A stretch of 64,000 nucleotides of DNA from Periplaneta americana (taxonomy: Eukaryota > Arthropoda > Insecta > Blattodea > Blattidae): positions 14,388,501-14,452,500 of the forward strand of contig NC_091123.1 in NCBI RefSeq assembly GCF_040183065.1. The letters run 5' to 3'. Shown here one piece after another: positions 46,075 through 57,620 of this stretch. The position numbers and the translations under genes are program-made. Within the stretch, counting starts at the first letter, position 1; every line of letters starts with the position of its first letter. A model generated the notes under the pieces. It did no database searches and had not been told where the DNA came from. It saw only the letters and a list, made by a program, of their open reading frames with translations.

Positions 46075-46076
<2 letters not shown>
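44403..46076 (-). mobile_element. LINE with RT domain (Jockey/CR1-like), one frameshift
   Basis: Minus strand: an intact 356-codon frame (45808-44738) with DFSKAFDVVPHKILLNKL, GVPQGSTLGPLLFLLFINDI and LLFADDLKIFRKIN (RT motifs A, B and FADD), then a C-terminal thumb region. Upstream the frame WKEASIIPVFKNGNKN and NYRPISILNNFSKIFEKI is separated by a one-base deletion near 45877. The 3' UTR runs to a (TTTA)n tract at 44405-44440, the LINE tail. No endonuclease: 5'-truncated. It sits within the composite (AAT)n/SINE-tail array, splitting it. Confidence 0.9.
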
Positions 46077-46108
<32 letters not shown>

Positions 46109-46210
46109 TAATAATAATAACAATAATAATAATAATTTATTTAACCTGGCAGAGTGTTGATAAAGCGTCGTAAAATAACCTACTAAAATAAAATGGTAAT
46201 GCTAATGATG

Positions 46211-46248
<38 letters not shown>

Positions 46249-46299
46249 TTATTTAACCTGTCAGAGTGTTGATAAAGCGTCGTAAAATTACCTACTAAA

Positions 46300-46353
<54 letters not shown>

Positions 46354-46437
46354 TAATAATAATAATTTATTTAACCTGGCAGAGTGTTGATAAAGCGTCG
46401 TAAAATAACCTACTAAAATAAAATGGTAATGCTAATG

Positions 46438-46521
<84 letters not shown>

Positions 46522-46593
46522 TTTAACATTCTTTCTGCCGTAGCAGATTACCTAAATGACAAAGATACTATACAAATTTAAATTTCTTGATAC

Positions 46594-46653
<60 letters not shown>

Positions 46654-46661
46654 CAATAATA

Positions 46662-46697
<36 letters not shown>

Positions 46698-46700
46698 TAT
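46077..46700. repeat. Composite (AAT)n / SINE B tail array, right block
   Basis: Three further SINE-tail units among (AAT)n tracts, then (AAT)n with a duplicated TTTTAACATTCTTTCT..CGTAGCAGA segment at about 46517 and 46699. Confidence 0.9.
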
Positions 46701-47524
46701 TTTAACATTCTTTCTACCGTAGCAGACTACCTAAATGACATACGTCAGTATTGCATCCCCTTTCACAAATTTGCCTTTTTCTCTAAAATGCGTTTTTTTA
46801 TGTTCAAAATACTCCATGCGCATGCAGTTTTCACTAAATTCAATGGAAATATTCGTTTGTGTCCTTGTATGTGTTACCTGATATATATCGTTGAGAAGTA
46901 TCTTGAAAACAAAGCGTTAAAATTATTATTAAAAATATGAATAAATATCTGATTTTCAAAAATGCATTTGCGCCTAAACTAACGTAGATATCATAAATTT
47001 CTCAATGTTAAAATATTATCTATGAAACAGGATCCATATGACAAAAATATGAAGTTGCTGTATTTAGGCCTATTGTAGTAATGCGCCTGGAACTTTTTTT
47101 TGTTCACTAATTTGTATAATTATAGTAGAATTAAGCCCGAAACTAGTAATCCGATTGGGCCGAAAATTAACATACACGTTATACTTAATACATATAACAA
47201 AGAGTTAAAAAAAAAAGACAGAAATCGGATTAAAATTGTACAAATTTCAAACTCAGTCCTGGTGTTCCTTAAACAGAGAATAAAGCAAAACGGGCCGCGT
47301 GAAAAACCACCTACAATTCTGTTTCTATGGTAACACGAGTGGCGTCAGAGCAAATCCTTTCTGTCAAAGCGTTACAGTTCTTATTTCTTGTATCTCGAAC
47401 ACAAACGTTTCATGTCAATGTAAAATTTCATTTATCCGAAGTTCTTTGGCACTGACTTGCAGATTAATTTTAGTCCATTATTTAACGACGCTATTTCAGC
47501 TGCTCGATTGGTAAAATGGGTGAT
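46701..47524. other. Intronic stretch without a gene
   Basis: AT-rich. About 47478-47520 (TTATTTAACGACGCTATTTCAGC-like) resembles the 3' part of SINE D. Frames show no signature. Confidence 0.4.
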
Positions 47525-47704
47525 TTTGAAATAGTTTTTTTCAATTGAGGGAAAGAAGGCAGAGGAGGACACTGGAAAGTTTTCTTTTCTCAATCGTACT
47601 ATCAGGGACTGGAATGCTTTACCTGCAGACTTACTAAAGGCTTTACCAACAACCAAAAACGTATTTAAAAATAGGCTTAAGGACTTTACTAATAGACGGT
47701 AATT
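47525..47704 (+). mobile_element. LINE C-terminal fragment
   Basis: Plus-strand frame reads FSFLNRTIRDWNALPADLLK, then TKNVFKNRLKDFTNRR and stop, the usual LINE C-terminal WNxLP...FKxRL block, ending in TAATAATAATAA. Confidence 0.75.
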
Positions 47705-49090
47705 ATAATAATAATAATGATTTATTTTAGCTGGCAGAGTTAAGGCCGTAAGGCCTTCTCTTCCACTCAACCAGCAAAAAGTGTATATACATATGCATGA
47801 ACTTACAAAGAATCCAACAATTTGATTGAGATGAGAGTTACATGTATACAAAAGTTATTTACAAATTAAACAACAAAATACTATGAACTATTAATTAAAC
47901 ACTGAAATAAACTGTGTAGCAGAATTAAACTAAAATACATAGAATGTTAATATATTTCAAATAATATTAGATAATAGAAAGAGATTATTACGAGACAATT
48001 AAAATACAGCACAATCAGGATGATGTCTAAAGAAAAAAGTAACAATGTAGTCAGTGATAGTTTAAATCAGTATTATTGGAGTGAAATGCTAATAAGGTTA
48101 TCTTTTAAGCTGTTCTTAAAGGTGTTTATTGTCTTGCAGCCCCTAATACTTTGTGACAAGGAATTCCATTGACGCGAGGTGGATATTGTAAAAGATGATG
48201 AATAACAAGATGTTCTATGAAGAGGTATACTTAGCGTGCCACAGATAAGTGATCTGGTATTTACGTCGTGGTTAGAGTATAGATAAGAGAAACGAGACGA
48301 AAGGTAATTTGGTGTTGAAGTGTGCAGAATTCGAAAGAGTAAAGACAAAGAGTGTAAAGTTCTACGTTCTTTAAGTCGGAGCCACGAGAGACTTGCGAAG
48401 GACGGTGATATGTGATCATACCGTCGGATGTTGCACACGTATCTGACGCACATATTCTGAGCTCGCTGTAACTTGACTGACAATTCAGAACTTAGGTCAC
48501 TTAACAAAACGTCACAATAATCGAAGTGCGGCGTTACTAGGGTTTGCACTAGGGTAAGTTTTAGTTGCTGGGGCAAGAAGTTTCTCAAGCGACTCAAACA
48601 GTGAATGGAGGAACAGATTTTTTTTATCGTTTCTTTAACTTGAAAATTCCAACTTAGATTATTATCAAAAAAGAAGCCAAGATTTTTTACGACAGATGAA
48701 TAAGGGATTAGCGTGTTGTTAAGAGTAACAACTGAAAGATTACTGTTATTAAGGGAGTTAACTAAACGCTTATGTCCAATAATTATGGCTTGAGTCTTAC
48801 TTGGATTAAGTGCGAGTCCGAAATTGGCCGCCCAAGTGGAGACAGTGGCTAGGTCACAATTTAACTTGTCAATCGATTCATTGATCGTATTGGGTCTGGA
48901 ATGTATGTAAAGTTGTAGGTCGTCGGCATAGAGGTGATATCGGCAATACTGTAAGTTCTTTGATACGTAATTAATGTAGATAGAGAAAAGTAGTGGACCT
49001 AATACGGAGCCCTGCGGCACTCCCGCCTTTGTGCATCTCCATTGGGAGAATTGATTATCAAGTGAAACACACTGTTGGCGGTCGCAGTAT
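47705..49090 (-). mobile_element. LINE with RT domain (CR1/L2-like), 5'-truncated
   Basis: Minus strand frame from about 49085 through SLDNQFSQWRCTKAGVPQGS, VLGPLLFSIYINYVSK and CRYHLYADDLQLYIHS (motif B and YADD) to STSRQWNSLSQSIRGC and the stop at 48073. It is open over at least 315 codons. The 3' UTR contains GGAAGAGAAGGCCTTACGGC and ends in (TTA)n at about 47705, like the 3' end at 21355-21420. Motif A is missing, so it begins within the RT domain. Confidence 0.9.
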
Positions 49091-49467
49091 GTAAAGGATG
49101 TAAATTATATTTTGTTATTGAAGTGTTGTATCAGTGAAGAATTATGTTGTGTCAGTGAAGTGTGTAGTGTAAGTGAAACGTGTTCCTGTCAGTGAAGGTT
49201 TATAGTTTATAGTGGCAGTGCAAAGTATTTGAACAGTGAAATGTTTTTGAAGTGTTAGTGAAATCAGGATAGAATCAGTGAAGTGTGTCGTAGTTCCAGT
49301 GCAGTGAGTGAGTTGACAGCGAAATTAGTGTAATGTTGAAAGGTACTTGTGCAGATATGAACATATCATACTTGTGGGTTTTAGTTCGATCTTAGTTTTA
49401 AGATACAAATTAGATTTATTTCAAATGTTATTTTAAGTGATCGTTTCATTTAATTTAGGATATTTCC

Positions 49468-49504
<37 letters not shown>

Positions 49505-49762
49505 TAATGTTAGTGTTAATTATTAGTATTATTATTAATTGTATTTTTAATTAATAAGTTTATTATTGTCATTATAGAGTGTAATAAGTTACCACTGCCA
49601 CCGGGTATATACCCATTGCAGTGTGAATAAATACATACATACATACATACATACATACATACATACATACATACATACATACATACATACATACATACAT
49701 ACATACATACATACATACATACATACATACATACATACATACATACATACATACATACATAC
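49091..49762 (+). mobile_element. LINE 3' UTR with long ATAC tail
   Basis: CAGTGAAG-type repeats, (TTA)n at about 49472-49502, ACCACTGCCACCGGGTATAT, then GTGAATAAATACATACATAC. The ATAC array runs 49628-49762. Same family as 19866-20298, and minus-strand at 63279-63465. Frames through the array are meaningless. Confidence 0.8.
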
Positions 49763-50078
49763 TTTGTGTGCCTCGTTTTATGGTGACAACGCTGTTAGGT
49801 CTTTTAGCACTCTGATTATTATATTATTTATTAAGTCTTTGGTATATTCAGAATTTTAGATAAGGGTGCAAATAGCCATAGTAGCTGACGCGCCCTTCTT
49901 AAACCCTACTACATACATACATACATACATACATACATACATACATACATACATACATACATACATACATACATACATACATACATACATACATACATAC
50001 ATACATACATACATACATACATACATACATACATACATACATACATACATACATACATACATACATACATACATACAT
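49763..50078 (+). mobile_element. Second LINE 3' end with ATAC tail
   Basis: About 150 bases including GCAAATAGCCATAGTAGCTG and CTTCTTAAACCCTAC, followed by an ATAC array at 49912-50078. It directly follows the first ATAC array. Confidence 0.65.
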
Positions 50079-50816
50079 TTGCTGCAGTATTCTCTGATAT
50101 TCGACTTCTAGTTGGAGAAATCCTTGGTAAAACCCAAATGGGTAATCATCCCAAGCTGGAGTCGAACCTACGCCCGAATACAGTTTTCAGTCACGGAGTA
50201 AACCATACGGAGGACTTGCAAATTACTATATCTCGAAAAGTGTTTCTTTGTAAAGTGAAGTTTTGCCACCCCTGATAGGCCTACTGCCGTACATTTCCGC
50301 ACTATCTCACTGCAACAGTCTCCTTTAAGCTTAGGACCCAATTTCTCTGCAGAAGCTGTTCTCCACATTTTCGCCATACAGGATTACGTGCACCTGACTT
50401 GTTCTCAGCAGTAAATAAAAATGTTTCCGTGAAGCTACAATCTTTTTCTAAATGAATTTCTACGAATTCCATTCGAAATGTTTATTTTTTTTCCTTTAAC
50501 AAAGGGCTTCTCCCTACACACCCTTTCATGAAAGCAGTTTCCTTTGTATCCTTCGGAGTGCTTCAGCATTGACACCTAAGTTATATAAATTTGCTCTGTT
50601 TTTACAGACCAGTTTTGTGGACTTACTTTCGAATGTTTTAACGCTACGCACTTCATATCCGACAGATTGTGGTAATATGGCACGTTATTAGGGCCTAATT
50701 AATACAGAAGACCTTGGATGACTGACATTATTATGTGTTTTAGAAAAATAGTTTCGAATCCAGTCAGCCGTGATGAAATTTAAAGAAAAAACAGATGAAT
50801 GTTACGCCATAATAAA

Positions 50817-50878
<62 letters not shown>

Positions 50879-51535
50879 GAACTGGTAATGAAAATTACGG
50901 AAAAACGGCTGAACAGATTTTAATGAATGACCCGCCATTTTGAAGCTTGACATCCAAGGATTTTTAGAAAAATAGTAACTTTCAGTGAAGCGTTAGTTTT
51001 CCTACATAATTTTCCTATTTTCCAAAATGCAGCTTTAGTCAGTTTTGAGAACTAATTGCATTTCAGAAAAAAACAAAACACACTACAATAAACAACAGGC
51101 TATTACACGAAGGCCATGATCTGCAGGATTGCTGACATATTTTAAAGTTCAAATTCAATTGGTTATTAAAAACTTCAAGACTTACTAAAATAATTTACAG
51201 ATCTGATTCTGCGGCGTGTAATTTTCTGAGTACAGCTGTGTATTGGATATTAAAATCTACAAAACTTGAGGTGGTTTGATGACATTATTACCATTAGAAA
51301 TAAAGTATTAATATAGTTAATGTCATGATGTGACTATTTTTTATTAATTATACATATTAGTCCTATATTGATGATATGAAAGTGAAACGTTTTGGGGTTA
51401 TATAAGTATGTATGTATTGTAGTTATATATATATATATATATATATAACTACAAAACTTACGTAAGATAATATTGTTATTAAAAATCAATTTTTTTTTTA
51501 TTATTCAAGTGGGGTTGGATCTTTTTCATATACTT
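50079..51535. other. Intronic stretch with (TA)n tracts, no gene
   Basis: (TA)n at about 50818-50873 and 51424-51450. AAAACGGCTGAACAGATTTTAATGA-like sequence at about 50911-50936 follows the first. Otherwise AT-rich. Confidence 0.45.
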
Positions 51536-51995
51536 AATGGCGGTGTGGTGCAGATATTTATATGCGTCATTCTCTTCAGTATTGGCTCCAGAGAGCGCAA
51601 AAATTGAGTTCCTAAGGAAAGACCAAAGGGTATTACTTACTGATAAAATAAGAGGTCTACAAAATTTTGTAGTTTCCCGATCATTTCAGCAAGATCTTTT
51701 AGCAAGGATAAAATGATTTTACCCTCTACATGCAGCAGCTATACCAAGAGGCTATGTCTATTGTTCGAAAGCATAGCAAACCTGACATTTTCTTAACATT
51801 CATCTACAATCACAATGACCTGAAATAGCTATTGCTTTACTCCCACATGAAAAAACCCACTGATCGTCCTGACATTGTTACTTGCGTTTTCGCGTTGAAA
51901 CTCAAAACCTGAAGGTGGATAGGTTCAAGAAAAAGTATTTGGCATAAAAAAACATTCAGAGGGAGTATGTTTCATTATTATGGAAGCAAATAACT
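51536..51995 (+). pseudogene. Helitron-like N-terminal domain relic
   Basis: Plus-strand frames read YMRHSLQYWLQRAQK, then LYMQQLYQEAMSIVRKHSKP, DIFLTFIYNHNDLK-stop and KPTDRPDIVTCVFALKLKT. The order LYQxAMxIVRxxxKPDxFxTF...TDRPDxVxxVFxLKLK is the Helitron_like_N block preceding the Rep/helicase parts of Helitron proteins. At least three stops interrupt it. No helicase motifs or Helitron ends seen. Confidence 0.8.
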
Positions 51996-53100
51996 TTCAA
52001 AATATCTGGTATTCTTCATTGAAAATAAATCTGAAAAATGTTTATTTGAACGTCTAATGAACTTAGTTTGCAGCATTTGCCTCATAAGCCATTAGTTTTT
52101 ATTATAATTCGTACATAAATGAGATGATCAATTAATACGGAAGTACGAAAACAGAAAATAAGTTAAATAGTTAATTTAACATAATCTAATTCTAAAGTAT
52201 TTAATTGTGGTAATAATAAATTTCCACATGAATTCAATTCTCAGTAATGTCATATTATTATTTCAAACAACTCATTGGCGTCATATTGATGTGTGAATCG
52301 TTTCGACTATCAATCGCATTGTTGTCTGGAGACTAGGCCTCGTGGAATAAGGAAGCTATTATGAAATAATTTAGCTAACGAGAAGGCTCCGCCTTGTTAT
52401 ATTTAAATGCGAAGAATAAAAAGTATTATTAATTTAACCTAGTCTAATTCTAAAGTACCGGTACTTAACTAAGGTATTAATTTCCAAATGAATCCAATTC
52501 ACTGTAATGATTTATTATTATTCATCACAATTTCAAACAACTCATTGGCGTCATATTGATGTGTGAATCGTTTCGAGTATCAATTGAATTGTTGCCTGAA
52601 AATTGAAAACACTTTTTAAGGATTATGTTTTCCTATGTAATTCTTTAATAGACATTACGTCTACCTATAGTGATTTCTTCCATTATTTCTTCTTTTCTAG
52701 TGGCAAATCTTTATTCAAGGTAACTTTAAGAACTTTTTTTCTGTGTTTATGTGTACATAGGAGTGTATGAAGCACAACTACAAATATCTTGAACTAACCC
52801 GAATAAATATTAGCGGTGTACATACTCTTCCAAAGAGAACATGATTACAGAGGTACCTGTATAGGCAAATGCTAGACTGCAAGATTTTAAAGTAGTCCAT
52901 ATCATTTGATTGCTCCTGACCGCGGAGCAACTAATATTGTGGTCACTGTACAACAAAACTGAAGACTGGAATGCCCGTATTAACTATTTCTATCTACACT
53001 ATAATACATAATATGGATTACGTCGCCTTATTAACAGAATGTATGACCAGAATTATGCAATCTTTAAAATCTAAACACTGTCTTTCCCGAAGATAAAGCT
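51996..53100. repeat. Intronic stretch with two copies of repeat R3
   Basis: R3 copies at about 52255-52420 and 52500-52610, the second partial. Remaining sequence shows no gene. Confidence 0.6.
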
Positions 53101-53102
53101 CT

Positions 53103-53885
53103 TTTGTGCGAGATCGTGCGTATTTGCTTGTTTTCCGCACAGAACCAATACGCGGTTAAGTGTGAAATACCACATTCAGTATTCCCAACGTAACACACAT
53201 AACAATTTCCCTCTTCTTACCGCTTAAGCGCGACATTCATTTTACTGCTTTAGGCTTTTAACATATTATTTTTAGAGACGTTTAACATAATAATAATTAT
53301 AAATTGGAAACGTACCACTGCAATTTCACCTAAATTGCACTGTTAATTATTGTTTTTAAATATTTGCAAAAATTAAGTAAAGTCTACTACTCCACGAAAC
53401 TTATTGCATTCCTGATACAAGTAACATTAAGGAAGCCGTGAAAAAATCAACAAGATTCCAGATGCCGATGTTATTACTGCAATATGTTATATGAATATTA
53501 TTGTTAAAATATTAAAATGAAAAATAAATCATTACATAACCTTATCGTTTGTTTTAAGTTCGCATTTATAGACTGTGGGGAAAAAAAGACAGACGTATAT
53601 CACGGCCTGCTGGAGTATAGTAAACACAGAAAACATTTTATAGCAACAATGTTGCCGAAGTTGCCGTCATTAAACAGAAACCAACATGGAGATTTCATTG
53701 CAACTAATTAGAAATTCGTCTTTCAGGTATGTAATAAACGATCTTCGCACAAAATAATGTACGATACACGAGCGGTATGTTTGTTTTCATGTTCTCGGAA
53801 ATTAAAAAAGCTCAACTACGTTTCGTTTTTTCAATCTTTTCTTCGACCATGAAAACGTCAACATACCGCTCTTGTAACGTATATT
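53103..53885. repeat. Interspersed repeat R2, copy 2 (empty site for the hAT)
   Basis: Matches 5215-5400 plus 6435-6890. Junction at about 53290 lacks the hAT element. An extra segment at about 53378-53531 is absent from copy 1. Confidence 0.8.
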
Positions 53886-53993
53886 ACTATTTAAGGTAAG
53901 CATTAGTTGTCATGGGAACAAGTTTGTTTAAAACAGTTTAGTTTTCCCCTATCTCCCCCTCTCCCTACGTTGAAATACCATGTAAATTTTAGG

Positions 53994-54320
53994 AACCGAG
54001 CGAGGTGGCTGAGTGGTAACGCACTAGACTCGCATTAGGGAAGTTCCGGGTTAAAACCCTTGATAGGCCAATCTAAGTACTGAGGTTTTTCATGGTTTCC
54101 CTTAGTGGCAAAGCAAATACCGTTTTGGAAATTTGCATAGCATGATTCATCACCGCTTTAATGACCAGTATCATAATCATTAATTAAATTGAAATCAATT
54201 AAAATGAATACAAGCCATATGTAACATATGATGATAGAAACAGAATCACAACACTCCATGGCCTACTGATATACCCAAAGATCTTACCTAGATGTTAAAT
54301 CGTGTATAATTAAATTTAAC
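53994..54320 (+). mobile_element. tRNA-derived SINE E, copy 2
   Basis: GAGCGAGGTGGCTGAGTGGT head (A box) and CCGGGTTAAAACCC (B-box-like), then TTTTTCATGGTTTCCCTTAG and a tail with TAGATGTTAAATCGTGTATA. Confidence 0.8.
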
Positions 54321-55352
54321 AAAAAAGTACCAATATAAATTTTTAGAAATGTTTTACAATCAAACGTTAAGATATAAATAATTAAGGTATAAATAATTAT
54401 GAGTTCTATTTCTAATCACTCCTGAATCAACTAAATGATAGTGTACTCTTTCTGAAAAGTCGAAACGCTTTTCAAATTAAAAAATCCTTTTATATAAGCT
54501 ATTAATAGCATTTCATTAACAAAATAATGGAGTTTATGATGACGATACTTGTTTTCAATTGTTTTATTTCGATTGCTTTGCTAACGTTTACTTCGAAATG
54601 TAACAAATGAAAGCTATTCCTTTGTCTGTTATTACATTTGCATATTTAATCTGAAATAATGGATTTGTCTCTACAAACGCAAATTATTATTATTTTAAAA
54701 TAGTAGTATAAAATATATAGTAGTGAATTTTCCAACGTCCTGAGAAGACATAAAACTCAAATAGTTTGAGGTGTGAACTCTACATTCTGAAATCTACCAA
54801 TGATTCAATAACAAACTGTTAGTCACATTTAAATTTTCTATTACTAATTTTGCGCCAGTATATGTTACTCTTTTATGAATAAACCGGTATTCATGTTTTT
54901 ACACGTGAACCTTAGGCCTTTTTCCATCAACGTTTCAGCAATTTCAAAAGAGTCCTGACTTTTGAACAGTCCCATATTTTGTTGGAGCACAATCGGTCGT
55001 GACCACTTCATTTGGCGTGGCAATAAGAGCCGGAACATGGCGCTGTCACTTTCACCCCTCTTCCCCCGCCCCCTTAGCCTTTGATCGCGTCTTGAAAGGT
55101 TTTCATCGCACTGAGTCGCCCTCCAGTTACAAAGTTTCTTTTAAGAGTTATTTATAAAGTCTTTTACGCTCTGCTATCCCCTCCACCTTTTTCTTTATTG
55201 TTTTCTGTCTCTCTCGTTCAGTGCTGAGCAAGGCAGACGTCTACAGTTCGATGCGGTTCTCGACACTTGCACTCACGTCTTCTCTGGCTTTGTCTCGCAC
55301 AAGTAATGAAAATAACAGAGATATAGTATTACCGTTAATACCTCTACTACCA
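54321..55352. other. Intronic stretch without a recognised gene
   Basis: AT-rich to about 54900, then a pyrimidine-rich patch at 55050-55220. No exon signature on either strand. Confidence 0.4.
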
Positions 55353-55353
55353 T

Positions 55354-55395
<42 letters not shown>

Positions 55396-55622
55396 AGGAG
55401 AATGTTATGTTTTATTTAACGACGCTCGCAACTGCAGAGGTTATATCAGCGTCGCCGGATGTGCCGGAATTTTGTCCCGCAGGAGTTCTTTTACATACCA
55501 GTAAATCTACTGACATGAGCCTGTCGCATTTAAGCACACTTAAATGCCATCGATCTGGCCCGGGATCGAACCCGCAACCTTGGGCATAGAAGGCCAGCGC
55601 TATACCAACTCGCCAACCAAGT

Positions 55623-55708
<86 letters not shown>

Positions 55709-55710
55709 TG
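55353..55710 (-). mobile_element. SINE D inside an (ACT)n microsatellite
   Basis: (ACT)n at 55353-55395, minus-strand SINE D at 55396-55622 (head CCCGGGATCGAACCCGC inverted), then (ACT)n at 55623-55679 and (AAT)n at 55678-55710. Confidence 0.85.
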
Positions 55711-55950
55711 CCACCGACGTATCACTAGGCTAATGAGCAAGTCTCCTCATATGAGGTCCCGCTCAGTCGTGGGTTCGAATCCTGATTTGGCTGACTACCT
55801 AGATGATATTTTTCCGAGGTTCTTTCTAACTGTAAAAGCAAATTTTAGACAGTTCAGGTACTCTTTAGCGAATCTTGCGTCTCATCTCCACAGAATACCA
55901 TCTCGCTACATAATTTCGCAGCGTTGTTAAAATACACATTGAAAATAATT
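55711..55950 (+). mobile_element. tRNA-derived SINE A, copy 3 (diverged)
   Basis: CCACCGACGTATCACTAGGC head, GTGGGTTCGAATCCTG B box, TTTTTCCGAGGTTCTTTCTA body. More diverged than the copies at 18614 and 25379. Confidence 0.75.
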
Positions 55951-56149
55951 AACTATTCCGGATTCCTTGGTTCGAATCTATTCTGTTTCGATATTATTAA
56001 CTTAAAATTTCAACTTTCTTTTACTTTTCATGTTTCTGCGAAGAAAATATATATCTTTCGAAGGACATAAACTAATCATAATTTGATTTATTTGACGCAG
56101 AACTACGTATTTCCCTTTGACTATATATACCTTCGAAAGTGCAGGCCCC

Positions 56150-57620
56150 TCTCATAACTACTGCTTGATCTCCTTGTACTCCTCTTGTTTTCCTTGTCTT
56201 ACCCCTGTTCTCATTGTACTCGTATTCCCCTTGTTCTTCTCTTGTTCTCCTTCTATTCTCCTTATTTTTCTTGCATTCTCTTTGTTATATTTGTGTTCCC
56301 CTTCCTCTCCTCGTATTTCCCTTGTTCGCTTTGTATTCCCTTTATTCTCCTTATCTTTCCCTTGTTCTCCTTGTGTTTCTTTTGTTCTCCTTACATTTCC
56401 CTTACTCTCCTTGTCTTTCCCTTATTCTCCTTGTGATTCCCTTGTTCTCCTTACATTCCCCTTGTTTTCATTCTCTTGTTCTCCTTGTGTTCTCTTCATA
56501 TCCTCCTTGTATTCTCCTTGTTCATCTTGTCTTCCCCTTTTTCCCTGTTCTCTTTGTCTTCCCCTTATTCTCCTTTTCTTTTCCTTGTTCTCCTTGTGTT
56601 CCCTTGTTCTCCTTGTATTCTCCTTGTTCATCTTGTCTTCCCCTTTTTCCCTGTTCTCTTTGTCTTCCCCTTATTCTCCTTTTCTTTTCCTTGTTCTCCT
56701 TGTGTTCCCTTGTTCTCCTTGTATTCTCCTTGTTCATCTTGTCTTCCCCTTTTTCCCTGTTCTCTTTGTCTTCTCCTTTTCTTTCCCTTGTTCTCTTTGT
56801 GTTCCCTTGTTCTCCTTGTATTCTCCTTGTTCATCTTGTCTTCCCCTTTTTCCCTGATCTCTTTGTCTTCCCCTTTTTCCCTGTTCTCTTTGTCTTCCCC
56901 TTATTCTCCTTTTATTTTCCTTGTTCTCCTTGTGTTCCCTTGTTCTCCTTGTATTCTCCTTGTTCATCTTGTCTTCCCCTTTTTCCCCGTTCTCTTTGTC
57001 TTCTCCTTATTCTCCTTTTCTTTCCCTTGTTCTCCTTGTATTCTCCTTGTTCATCTTGTCTTCCCCTTTTTCCCTGTTCTCTTTGTTTTCCCCTTATTCT
57101 CCTTTTCTTTTCCTTGTTCTCCTTGTGTTCCCTTGTTCTCCTTGTTCATCTTGTCTTCCCCTTTTTCCCTGTTCTCTTTGTCTTCCCCTTATTCTCCTTT
57201 TCTTTTCCTTGTTCTCCTTGTGTTCCCTTGTTCTCCTTGTATTCTCCTTGTTCATCTTGTCTTCCCCTTTTTCCCTGTTCTCTTTGTCTTCCCCTTATTC
57301 TCCTTTTCCTTCCCTTGTTCTCTTTGTGTTCCCTTGTTCTCCTTTTCTTGCCTTTATTCTCTTTATCTCCCCTGTTGTCCTTGAATTCTCCTTATCCTCC
57401 TTGTCTTCCCCCTGTTCTCCTTGTCTTCTCCTTATTCTGCTCGTATTCCCCTTGTTCTCCTTGTGTCCCCCAGGCTCTCCTCGTATTCCCTTGTTATCCT
57501 TGTATTCCCCTTGTTCTCCGTGTTTGCCCTTGTTCTCTTTGTATTCCCACAGTCTCCTAGTCTTCTTTTTATCCTTACATTCCCCTTGCAGTTCTTGCGT
57601 TCGTGTGGTCCTTGTATTCT
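56150..57620 (+). repeat. Pyrimidine-rich 106-bp minisatellite
   Basis: TTCATCTTGTCTTCCCCTTT recurs at 56521, 56627, 56733, 56830, 56963, 57050, 57145 and 57251 (commonest spacing 106), built from CTTGTTCTCCTTGTGTTCCC-like subunits. All three plus frames stay open for long spans (up to 448 codons of Leu/Phe/Ser/Pro/Cys) because the strand has few A residues. No protein is supported. Lies in the 17.1-kb Lkr intron. Confidence 0.95.

Noticed and set aside
49516-50111. Open frames of repeating MYVC or YIHT residues
   Set aside because: Translation of ATAC microsatellites that are LINE tails.
8396-55780. tRNA genes at SINE heads (for example 8396, 18614, 25379, 29358, 41673, 53994, 55711)
   Set aside because: Pol III boxes are present, but each head continues into a shared SINE body and tail and occurs in several copies; cloverleaf pairing is poor.
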